From an uncultured bacterium (lineage in GTDB: Bacteria; Patescibacteria; JAEDAM01; Absconditabacterales; Absconditicoccaceae): a DNA stretch of 8,752 nt. Shown piece after piece: positions 1-7,693 of this stretch. The stretch's first letter is position 1. Each line of letters begins with the position of its first letter. Position numbers and translations under genes: made by a program. Location: positions 1 to 8,752 of the forward strand of contig CALFEN010000104.1 in assembly GCA_937950065.1 (NCBI GenBank), written 5' to 3'. The notes under the pieces were generated by a model. The model was not told where the DNA came from, did not search any database, and worked only from the letters and a program-made list of their open reading frames with translations.

Positions 1-84
1 AAAATTTATGGTCTTATCAAATCATTCATTTGAGACAGCAAGTTCAAAATTGTCTGATGCAGAATTGATTATTTTTTTCTTCAT
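1..84 (-). CDS. Unidentified protein, N-terminal fragment (gene runs off the left edge)
   Basis: The first 28 codons of a minus-strand gene start at the ATG at 84-82 and stay open to the window edge with one in-frame TGA read as Gly. The peptide begins MKKKIINSASDNFELAVSNE and continues GFDKTINF. There is no signal peptide in what is visible. The pattern of a short strand, then S-D-N-F-E, then a second strand is compatible with the start of a thioredoxin-like fold, but the diagnostic CxxC would lie outside the window, so this is only a weak guess. The start is supported by a promoter-like sequence at 145-172 and by the absence of any other gene in the 98-bp gap upstream. A long palindrome sits between promoter and start. 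Confidence 0.6.
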
Positions 85-110
85 TTTAATTTAACTTTTT
101 AATATCTTAA

Positions 111-144
111 TTTAGTATCGATAATCTTTATTATCGATACTAAA
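111..144. promoter_or_regulatory. Perfect 15-bp-arm palindrome, operator-like, at the promoter of the left-edge gene
   Basis: TTTAGTATCGATAAT (111-125) and its exact reverse complement (130-144) flank the 4-base spacer CTTT. On the minus strand the palindrome begins directly after a candidate -10 box (145-150), so it would cover the transcription start of the gene beginning at 84. That is a typical repressor operator position. There is no T-run on either side, so it does not look like an intrinsic terminator. A 5'-leader hairpin is the alternative. Confidence 0.6.
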
Positions 145-172
145 TATATAATCTTCTTTTATATAAAATCAA
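145..172 (-). promoter_or_regulatory. Candidate sigma70-type promoter for the left-edge gene
   Basis: On the minus strand, TTGATT (172-167) is followed after 16 bp by TATATA (150-145). It lies between the reductase stop codon (183) and the start at 84, and abuts the palindrome at 111-144. AT-rich DNA produces such matches by chance. The location and the 16-bp spacing shared with other candidates here support it. Confidence 0.45.
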
Positions 173-182
173 CTCTTTTTTT

Positions 183-1043
183 TTAACCTAAAGGATATGA
201 ACTTGAATAAATCTTTTGATTTGGATAATTTTTTTTCAACAATTCTATATCTTCTGGTTCCATTTCCCAGCCAATACTTCAAAGATTTTCTTTAATATGG
301 TCAGCAGTACTCATTTTGGTAAGAGTTGTGATATTACATTGCGAAATTAGCCGATTTAAGGCTATTTGAGAATATGTCTTTGAGTATTTTTGAGACAAAG
401 ACTTTAATATATCATTTTGAGGACTTGCAATTTCTCAATATTGTAGAGGTCTCCATGCTTGCATTATTATATCATTGTTTTGGCAATATTCATTTAATCA
501 GCTAATTTCAGGTTCTCTAAAAATCAAATTATAATGACATTGATTTAAAACAATTTTGGCATTGGAAAAAGACTGTGCAATCTCCAGTGTCTCTTTTTTA
601 AAATTACTTACGCCTATATTTTTTATTAATCATTTGTCGTACAAAAAATTCATTGCTTCCATAGTTTCTTTTATATCTATCTCTGGATTGGGAGCATGTA
701 TCAAATATAAATCAAGATAATCTGTTCACAGTCTATCCAAAGTATTTTCCAAAGCTTTTATAAGATCTTCATAATGAAGATGATTTTTGAATACTTTGGA
801 AATTATAAATAAGTCTCTTCTAGAATAATTTTTTATAGCTTTTCAAACTAATTCCTCACAATGTCAGTCTGCATATATTTCTGCTGTATCTATTAAAGTT
901 ATTCATATATCAATAGATCTTCTAATATCATCTATATATTTTTGGTCTGGAGCAAATTCTACATCAGGATGTCATCACATTTTCCATGTACCTAATCACA
1001 ACGCAGGTATACTAAATCAATTTTTTAAAGTTTTATTTATCAT
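183..1043 (-). CDS. Aldo/keto reductase
   Basis: A 286-residue NAD(P)H-dependent oxidoreductase of the aldo/keto reductase superfamily, a cytosolic TIM barrel reducing aldehydes or ketones; the substrate cannot be told from sequence. Twelve in-frame TGA codons read as Gly. The N-terminal strand ends in LGLGTWKMGG. The catalytic tetrad is complete: D52 and Y57 in LIDTAEIYADG, K83 in IISKVF, H116 in LYLIHAP. Further landmarks are LDRLGTDYLDLYLIH (102-116) and the KGLIKNIGVSNF segment. Length is normal for the family. Codon 231 (353-351) is CGG where family members usually have Trp (QIALN-W-L), which bears on the code. The usual IPK of the cofactor-binding end is replaced by LTK. The ATG start gives the expected N-terminus and has a candidate promoter at 1076-1103. 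The gene is divergent from the exonuclease gene and monocistronic as far as visible. Confidence 0.93.
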
Positions 1044-1075
1044 GGATTAATTTTTCAGGTAAAATTTAATAAAAT

Positions 1076-1103
1076 ATAATAAAGATAAAAAGAGTTATTT
1101 CAA
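1076..1103 (-). promoter_or_regulatory. Candidate promoter of the aldo/keto reductase gene
   Basis: On the minus strand, TTGAAA (1103-1098) is followed by a 16-bp spacer and TATTAT (1081-1076), giving a leader of about 25-30 nt before the start at 1043. It lies back to back with the plus-strand promoter at 1115-1142. Confidence 0.5.
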
Positions 1104-1114
1104 CACTAAAACGC

Positions 1115-1142
1115 TTGAAATATTTTACCAAAACATTATAAA
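1115..1142 (+). promoter_or_regulatory. Candidate promoter of the exonuclease-helicase gene
   Basis: TTGAAA (1115-1120), a 16-bp spacer, then TATAAA (1137-1142). The start codon at 1170 would follow a leader of roughly 20 nt. The same TTGAAA-16-TATAAA arrangement occurs at 8420-8447. Confidence 0.5.
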
Positions 1143-1169
1143 GATTTTATTTATTATTAAGTTATTTTT

Positions 1170-3326
1170 ATGCTAAAAGATTTAAATTTTGTAGCATTTG
1201 ATTTTGAAACTACAGGCGTAAATATAGATACAGACGAGCCTATACAAATATGAATCATTAAATTTGATAAAGACTTTAATATTATAGACAAGTTTAGCTG
1301 CTATATCAAACCAAGAAAACCTATCAAAGAACTAAAAAACATCGTAGCATTTCTTACGGGTATAAATATAGAAGACTTGCAGAAAGCTAAATATTTTGAA
1401 GATGTTTTGCCTGATATAAAACATTTTTTTGATGAAAATACTGTTATATTGTGACATAATATAAATTTTGACATAAATTTTATGAAAAAGTATCGGGAAC
1501 TCCCCTATTTCGCAGAAATAGACACTTTTTTATTAGCCAAAATTATATTCCATTTTTTACAAAGTTATGCTTTGGAAATCATAAATGAAGTAATAGACGA
1601 TAAAAATATAGAATTTTTGAAAAATATGCAAAATCAACTAGGTATAACTCAAACAGCACATGATGCCTTTTTTGATAGTTTTGGTTGTATCAAAATTTTT
1701 TATTACTTCATTTCACAGCTGGAAAAAATTTTGTGAGAATATCCTTATATCGTGGATTTTATTTCAAGGTCAGAGAGTTTTTATTCCAAAATTTTGGATA
1801 TAGAAATTTTAAAAACAAATTTTTTATCTAACATTGCAAATGAAAATAAATCAAACAGGCAATGCCTGTTAAGTAGGCAATATATAAGCGGATATTATCC
1901 GCTGCCGGCGTTGACAAAGAATATTAAAAACACAAAAAAAATATTTGTAAAAGACGCTGTGGATTATAGCAATTTCAAAGACAAGAGCAAAATCTTTGTA
2001 TGAAATACGGACTTGTCTATACTGTTGCAGAGATTAGTCTGATGAAATGAAAAACTAGTGCTTGCTTTTGCTAGTAAATCCAAAATGACCATAGCAAGAA
2101 AACTTTTGGCGGACGCAGGGATATCATCTATATGATATTTTACAGAAAATCTTATTTTTGATCAGGAAAACGTAAAAAAACTTTTATCCAAAAATAAATA
2201 CAGGGACTTTGAAATAAACTTTTTGGTGAAATATATTTCTCATTATATACAAGAAATAGGGATTTTGGATTTGAACTGTATAGAAGATTTTAGAGTTTAT
2301 GATTTTCTGACTCAGACCAAAGAAAAGACTCTGCCAAACATAGTGCTTGCCCAACACGAAAGTCTTTTTCAGGCAATAAAAACCAAAGACTTGTCTTCTC
2401 ACAAGATTCTTTTTTGGGACGTGGACTGGTGGTACCAGAGTTTTAGCAAGTATATCAACAAAACCTATGATTTTTATTATCTGATAAACGACTTGGAAAA
2501 ATTGATATACAAAAAATCTTTTGGTAAAAAATGAATAAAGAACCTGACAAATTTTTATAATTTTTTACTTATCTTTGTATGAGTGCTCTTTGGCGAGATT
2601 ACAGATAAATTCAAAATTTACTCTACAAGCAAGATGGAAATCTGACCTATGAGCAATGATATAGATTTTCACAAAACAAACAATATGCTATATGAATTTA
2701 GTACACATCTGGAAAATATTAAATCAGAACTTGAAGAAGATGAGTTCATAGAATTTAGTCAAAACCTTGCGGAGTATCTGGATCTTTTTGAATCAATGAT
2801 AATGATTTCTATCAAACTTTATAATAATGATGATTTTTATTTTGTTTTTAACAGGCAGGACAATGTAATAAACTATCAGGAATTTTTTTATACTTTATGA
2901 AAAAACTTTGTTTTGTTTCTTACTAATTCTACTACGGAAAACGCGATAAAACTTGATGAAACTTCCACGTTTAGCAAGATAAAAAATATTTCCAAGATTT
3001 CTAAACTTGATAAAGTTCTGGAACATATAACAAAATATGAAAACGTTTTTATTCTTTCTACAAATAAACTCAAATCTAATGAGCTTTTTGAAGAGATAGT
3101 CAAACTTGATTTGCACAAAAAATATACAGTTTTGGCAGAAAATATTACCTGATGAGTAGGCAAATCCCTATTTTACGCTAAAAGAAAAAATAAAAAAATT
3201 ATTATCTGATGATATGAATTTTTGATGAGCATCTTTTCGGAGCAGATAAACCTGGATAACATTGTCTTATATTATCGGAGCTGAACTATGGAAAAACAAA
3301 TAGAAACTGATATTATGTTTTATTAA
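1170..3326 (+). CDS. DnaQ-family DEDDh 3'-5' exonuclease fused to a degenerate DinG-like helicase region
   Basis: A 718-residue protein read through 16 in-frame TGA (Gly) codons to TAA. The N-terminal ~180 residues are a complete DEDDh exonuclease: Exo I FDFETTG (D11, E13), Exo II GHNINFD (H96, N97, D101; G95 from TGA), Exo III HDAFFD (H164, D169), so it should remove nucleotides from 3' ends using two metal ions. The remainder follows the order of a DinG/XPD-type helicase, but motifs are eroded. The Walker A position (about 297-307, LVLAFASKSKM) lacks GxGKT. NIVLAQHESLF (~390-400) resembles the NHxLL segment. The DEAH position reads ILFWDVDWW (D417, D419). The C-terminal lobe has FILSTNKL (~627-634), then GGVGK (661-665) and IIIGGYEFL (~677-685), resembling the DinG segment before its last motif. 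ATP hydrolysis is therefore doubtful; a DNA-binding scaffold for the nuclease is an inference. DnaQ-DinG fusions normally exceed 900 residues. Codons 109 and 703 are CGG. Two perfect palindromes lie inside the gene (1854-1903), and its end overlaps the convergent patatin gene by 14 bp. Confidence 0.85.
1854..1870. repeat. Perfect 17-bp palindrome (8-1-8) inside the exonuclease-helicase gene
   Basis: AACAGGCA, A, TGCCTGTT: exact 8-bp arms with a single central base, within codons for NRQCLL at about residue 229-234. It is richer in G+C than the surrounding gene and is followed 16 bp later by a second palindrome of identical geometry. AGGCAAT recurs at 1875-1881. Confidence 0.7.
1887..1903. repeat. 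Second perfect 17-bp palindrome (8-1-8) in the same gene
   Basis: AGCGGATA, T, TATCCGCT: exact 8-bp arms around one base, followed by the locally GC-rich CTGCCGGCG. Together with 1854-1870 it encodes a linker between the nuclease and helicase-like regions. As RNA the two could form adjacent hairpins; a small in-frame palindromic insertion is another reading. Confidence 0.7.
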
Positions 3327-4380
3327 TAAACTCATCTCACAAAGCAGAAAAAATTGCTATATTTTGAGGATCAAAAGGATATCAAACATCAAATCTTCAT
3401 TCAGTAATATCTGGAGAAATTACCATATCATTATCTCACAAATTTTCAAAAACAATATGTCATCATATATAATTTGTGTCAGTTTGTATAAGTACTTTGA
3501 AACTATCATCATCAACGCTATACTGTCTATCCGAATGAGGATACTGGTTTCCAGACATAAATCAGTCTGTTACGAAAAAATTTCTTCATTTGATATTCAT
3601 AGCTCATCACCTAAATGCTTTTGTGGAACAGACAATAGCATCCAAAACACTGTATCAGCCTCTAAACGTAATTTTAGAAAGAACTTTTTTTCCTCTTTTT
3701 ATTATATTTAAGGGGATAATGGCTGTTCACAATATTCTTAAGTTTGTCTCATATCTTGTATTTATATCATTGAATGTAAGTTTTTTCAATTTTGTATTTC
3801 ACAATTCTACGTCAGGATATTTTGTTTTGTATATATCTAAGATAATATTCTTTATAATGTTTTCGTCTATTTTTCAGTTTATTATCAAATCTTTGGTCTG
3901 GTATTGTTTTATTTTTGCGTAATATTCTGCATAATTTTCTATTATAAAAGTTTTGATATCAATGATTTTTCAATTTATCTCAAAATCAAATAAAAATGGT
4001 GTCATAGTTCATAAAACAATATGAAAATTATCCGACATATTTACTTTGTCTCATCACAGCAACATAAAATCAAAATATTTCTGATCGTAATTTCATGTAA
4101 TAAATAATATAGCTAACATTGCTCAAATACTGTTACCTACGTATTCACAAGGTCTAAATCCTCTATCAAATAAATCTTTTAGTATCTTATACTGTATCAC
4201 TCACAAAAGAGCTCCACCAGCCAATCACAAAGATATCTTTTTTTCTTGCATAGATAAAATCTTTGCTACAGCTTCTTGATATTGTTGATTGTTTTGGACA
4301 AGTCTTTCAGGGTCTCATCCGGAATTAAGTCTAATTTTCATTTCTTGATAGGATTCAGTTAGCTTTTGGAGTAATTGCAT
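3313..4380 (-). CDS. Patatin-like phospholipase
   Basis: A 355-residue patatin-fold serine hydrolase, expected to cleave acyl chains from phospholipids or related lipids by a Ser-Asp dyad. The glycine-rich oxyanion segment is at 51-60 (LGLAGGALLG), the nucleophile elbow is GNSIG with Ser84, and the Asp of the dyad is D272 in FVTDGFMSG. FRGGYSVLDAIVCSTKAF (239-256) matches the conserved helix before the catalytic Asp. About 23 TGA codons read as Gly, including the last Gly of the elbow and the Gly after D272, so the protein is non-functional on paper under the standard code. There is no signal peptide: the N-terminus (MQLLQKLTESYQEMKIRLNS) is helical and charged, so a cytosolic or membrane-surface site is likely unless a dedicated export route exists. 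A region at 95-200 between the core motifs is rich in Ile, Lys and Asn and poorly conserved. It has its own promoter (4410-4439). Its 3' end overlaps the exonuclease gene. Confidence 0.88.
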
Positions 4381-4409
4381 AGTTATTCTTTTTAATAAAG
4401 ATATCAAGT

Positions 4410-4439
4410 ATTATATATAAAAGTTGTAGACAAAGTCAA
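4410..4439 (-). promoter_or_regulatory. Strong candidate promoter of the patatin gene
   Basis: On the minus strand, TTGACT (4439-4434), an 18-bp spacer, then the perfect -10 TATAAT (4415-4410). Start of translation at 4380 would follow a leader of about 22 nt. This is the best consensus match in the window. The region between it and the aspS terminator (4440-4478) shows nothing else. Confidence 0.65.
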
Positions 4440-4478
4440 TATAAAGAGAATCTAATTTTTTTTAAAATTTGAATAATT

Positions 4479-4506
4479 AAAAAAACCTGCTTTAAAAGAC
4501 AGGTTT
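4479..4506 (-). terminator. Rho-independent terminator after aspS
   Basis: On the minus strand, AAACCTG (4506-4500) pairs with CAGGTTT (4489-4483) around a 10-nt loop, and the second arm runs into seven Ts (4485-4479). It begins 17 bp downstream of the aspS stop codon and lies upstream of the patatin promoter, so it would separate the two units. Confidence 0.8.
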
Positions 4507-4523
4507 ATTTATAGTATAAATAT

Positions 4524-6308
4524 TTATTTAGGTTTATTAGCTTTTATCTCTATTCCTAAATCCCTGAGTAATTTTGGATCTACTTCGCCAGGGGCATTCA
4601 TCAAAAGATCTTGAGCTTTACCGTTCTTTGGGAAAGCTATCACTCATCTGATATTTGGTTCATCTCTAAGCAACATCATAATCCTGTCTATACCAGGAGC
4701 AAAACCACAGTGTGGAGGAGATCCATACTGGAAAGCTTCATAAAGTGCTGGAAAAGATTTTTTTACTACTTCCTCATCGTAGCCGCACATCCCAAAAGCT
4801 TTGAGTAAAATTTCAGGATCATAGTTTCTAACTGCTCAAGAGCTTAATTCGTATCCATTACAGATAATATCATACTGATAAGCTACAATAGAAGCAGGAT
4901 CTACTTTATCAAAATCTTCTACAGTGCACTGCGGCATAGAGAAAGGATTATGAGAAAATTCCCATTTATCATTTTCCTCGTCCCATTCACAGAAAGGGAA
5001 ATCCACTATCCATGCAAAAGCCATTATATTTTTGTCTGCAAGGTTAAATATATCCCTGAGTTTGAGTCTGACAGCTCCGAGTATTTCAGAGCCTTTCCTG
5101 CTGTCTCAAGCAGAAAAGAATAATATATCTCAAGTCTTGCATCATGTCTTTTCTTTTAATTCATTTATTTCCTTTTCAGAGAAAAACTTGATAATAGGAG
5201 ACCTTGGTCAAGCTTCTTCCCAGATAATATATGCAAGTCATTTTGCTCATTTTTCTACTGCAAATGCGTTGAGGTCGTCAAGTTCTTTTCTTGAAAGAGA
5301 TTTTCATTCAAGTTTTATAGTTTTTATAGCTCATTTTGGATCTTCCAGCACACTTTTGAATACGCTAAATTCTGTATTTTTAAAGATTTCGGATACATTC
5401 TGGATCTTCATACCAAACCTGAGATCAGGTTTATCACTTCCGTATTGCTCCATAGCGTCAGCCCATTTTATTTTTGGGAAATTATCCCAAGGGATTCTCT
5501 TTTGAGGAGCAAATTCTTTTACAAGTTCATAAAAAAGCGGTTCCATATAATTATGAAATTCGTCCTGTGTCATAAAAGAAGTTTCTACATCAAGCTGGTA
5601 AAACTCTCCTGGTGATCTATCAGCTCTAGCATCTTCATCTCTAAAACAAGGTGCTATCTGATAATATTTATCAAAGCCTCATATCATAATAAGCTGTTTG
5701 TATTGTTGTGGAGCTTGAGGCAATGCATAAAATTTTCATTTGTTTAATCTACTAGGGACTAGGAAATCTCTTGCTCACTCTGGGGAAGAACCTGTAAGTA
5801 TAGGAGTCTGTATTTCTACAAAACCTTCTTTTTGGAACCATTTATGCAAAAAATGTATAAATTTGGAACGGAATAAAATATTTTCTTTGAGACTTTCTCT
5901 TCTGAGGTCTATATATCTGTATTTTAGTCTGATATCCTCCCCTACTTCATCTGCATATTCATCTACCTGGAAAGGCAAAACATTAGCCTTGGATATGACC
6001 TTGATAAAATTTCATACTATTTCTATTTTGCCTGTAGATATATTAGGGTTTTCCAGTCAGTCTGGTCTTTGAGATACTTTACCATGTATAGTGATTACAT
6101 ACTCGTTTTTGAGAGTATCAGCTATATCAAAATTTGCCTGGTCGTGTGCCGGATCAAAGACTACCTGTGTAATTCAGTATCTATCCCTGAGGTCTATAAA
6201 TATAAGTCCTCAGTGATCTCTTTTGGAATGCACCCAGCCTGCAAGTTTTATTTCCTGTCATATATTTTGCTCTGTAAGCTCTCCGCATGTATGTGTACGA
6301 TATTGCAT
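4524..6308 (-). CDS. aspS: Aspartyl-tRNA synthetase, class II, bacterial type
   Basis: A 594-residue cytosolic enzyme that activates aspartate with ATP and charges tRNA-Asp. The N-terminal anticodon-binding OB domain begins [11 protein letters not shown] and carries [19 protein letters not shown]. The class II core includes YRYIDLRRE, motif 2 [19 protein letters not shown] (R223, E225) and motif 3 [11 protein letters not shown] (D541, R542). The bacterial insertion domain is present (KTGDILFFSAGD and GAVRLKL). Length matches bacterial AspRS and the C-terminus ends as expected ([13 protein letters not shown]). Eighteen TGA codons are read as Gly. His32 sits at the position where discriminating E. 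coli AspRS has Leu30 and non-discriminating enzymes have His, so it may also charge tRNA-Asn. The ATG at 6308 is chosen because YRTH follows at once, as in homologs. It is the last gene of a six-gene run, 25 bp after the preceding stop, and is followed by a terminator. Confidence 0.97.
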
Positions 6309-6333
6309 TTATTTTTTTATTATTTTTAAAATC

Positions 6334-6759
6334 TTATTCATCTTTATTCATTCAAGACAATAAAGTATATATAATCTTTTTTTGCTCCTGTTCAAGAGTT
6401 TTTGCATCTATAATTAGCTTTGTAGTTCTTCTTGTATCATTATCTATTCACGTAATACTAATTATTCATTCTTCTTTTTGATACTCTATTATAAGCTTAT
6501 TGGTATATCAGTCTTCAGTTCTATAAGTTCATCAAGGAATATCTTGATGATCAAGATTATTTCAAGATAATATATCAAAAACGGCTTTTCCGGTTTTTTT
6601 GGTTATGGCTATTCATCAGCTTGCAGGTCATGCAAGAAATTTGAAACCAGCCATTCATTTATCTCACCACAGAGCAATCAATGCATCTCAATCGGGAGCT
6701 CTTCTAAATATTATTGATCTTCTCTTGGTATCATCAAAATCGATTCTTAATTGATCCAT
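6334..6759 (-). CDS. Small protein of unknown family, fourth tandem paralog (P4)
   Basis: A 141-residue protein with 13 TGA (Gly) codons; function not recognised. Predicted strands alternate with Gly turns. Landmarks are APDGDA (21-26), GDKGMAG (32-38), PASGGIAIT (45-53), GKAVFDIL (57-64), DIPGGTYRTEDG, KLIIEY, GIISITGID and a C-terminal helix ending IIYTLLSGMN. It is closest to the gene just upstream (6786-7265): both share PDG..A, GDKG, P.SG.I, the IL after a Gly-anchored strand and DIP.G.Y...D. There is no signal peptide, transmembrane segment or Cys pair. The start ATG follows the previous stop by 26 bp, and aspS follows after 25 bp, implying cotranscription. TGA is used as Gly far more heavily here than GGN. 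Confidence 0.88.
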
Positions 6760-6785
6760 CTAAAATATCTAGAAATAAATAGTAG

Positions 6786-7265
6786 CTAATTTATTACATT
6801 TTTATTGAAACTTTCAAATCAAAGATTTTGAGAAGTTCATCTAATTATTTGATTAGAATATATATTACAAAGTAACGCATACAATACATCTTTTTGATAG
6901 TCATCAAGATCTGAAAAGAGTATTTTTAAGCGGGATTGTATTCATTCTCATATATCTCACGTAAAAGTAATACTTCACTTTTTATAATCCAATACAAATA
7001 CTTTCTCATTAGAATCTTTTTGGGTATAAATCCCATAAGGGATATCTATGTCTTTTATAAATTTAGGAATATTTTCAAATATATCTCTATCAAGTAATAT
7101 AGACAAAATAGTTCTTCATATATTATCTGTAATAATTCCTGATTTAGGGTCTTTTTTAAAAACAATAGGACATAGCCCTTTATCCCCATCAAAAGTCATA
7201 GCAAATCAATCTGGAACATCAGTAAACATTATACGATCTTTCCCTCCTATACTCAAAGTTTCCAT
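6786..7265 (-). CDS. Small protein of unknown family, third tandem paralog (P3)
   Basis: A 159-residue protein with eight TGA (Gly) codons, ending at TAG. Not recognised from known families. It begins METLSIGGKD, then FTDVPDGFAMTF (14-25), GDKGLCP (27-33), PKSGIIT (40-46), GRTILSILL (50-58), DIDIPYGIYTQKD, FVLDYKKGSITFTGDI, a helical LKILFSDLDDYQKDVLYALL, and a ~20-residue tail that its neighbours lack. It shares the order and spacing of motifs with P4 and, more distantly, with P1 and P2. The ATG lies 10 bp after the P2 stop (7276), typical of a translationally linked operon. No membrane segment or signal peptide. Confidence 0.87.
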
Positions 7266-7275
7266 ATTTGTTATA

Positions 7276-7683
7276 TTAATAATTAGTCTTTCTTGATGGG
7301 GTGTTTGGTTTATCAAGCAAACAAAATCATGATTTGTGGTCACACAAAAGTATTGTAGCCAAACCATGTCTTACTCTATCCTCAATATCATTCAAACTAT
7401 AGATAACAGCTATTTCGTTTCAATCCTCACAGATTCATTTTAGTGATATAATTTCGTTATCACTATTTATTTTTAATTTTCTACCTGCTAGATCTCTTAT
7501 CTCAAACTCTCAAAGAGGTAGTTCTTCTTTTACTCCATGCCCTCTCAATACATCAAATATCGCTCCAGCCATTCATCCGCTACAAAACGTAAACCTACAG
7601 CTATCCCTTCATTTAAACAATTCCAGATAATAATTTCCATTTTCTGAACCTATAAGTATATTTCTCCCTAGATTTCACTGCAT
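7276..7683 (-). CDS. Small protein of unknown family, second tandem paralog (P2)
   Basis: A 135-residue protein with seven TGA (Gly) codons; function unknown. The first 46 residues align without gaps to P1 (7694-8032), with 19 identities by eye: G6, N8-I9, I11-G12, N15-G16, Y19-L20-E21-L22, R30-F31, F33, I42, D44, L46. Then LPLGEFEIRDLAGRKLKI and NEIISLKGI match the second half of P3 and P4, and DIEDRVRHGLATILLC corresponds to the C-terminal helix. A basic tail (KPNTPSRKTNY) is extra. It contains four Cys (C29, C34 and two later), which the paralogs do not share. It starts 10 bp after the P1 stop. Confidence 0.86.
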
Positions 7684-7693
7684 ATCCAAAAAA

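Noticed and set aside
1911..1916. TTGACA, a perfect -35 box
   Set aside because: It is inside the exonuclease-helicase coding region with no -10 box 15-19 bp downstream and no gene start to serve.
1482..3152. Five separate short plus-strand ORFs, as if a decayed pseudogene
   Set aside because: All are in one frame separated only by TGA, and join into a single protein with intact DEDDh motifs under code 25.
3364..3922. Two overlapping plus-strand open frames of about 110 codons
   Set aside because: Both lie opposite the patatin gene, whose catalytic motifs are read from the minus strand.
5032..5505. 157-codon plus-strand open frame
   Set aside because: It is antisense to aspS, which is intact over the same bases with conserved motifs. 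The composition (Ser/Phe/Leu-rich) is typical of a shadow frame.
6529..6550. Inverted repeat TCATCAAG-6-CTTGATGA
   Set aside because: It lies within the P4 coding sequence, has no T-run, and encodes a conserved segment of the family, so chance in AT-rich coding DNA is adequate.
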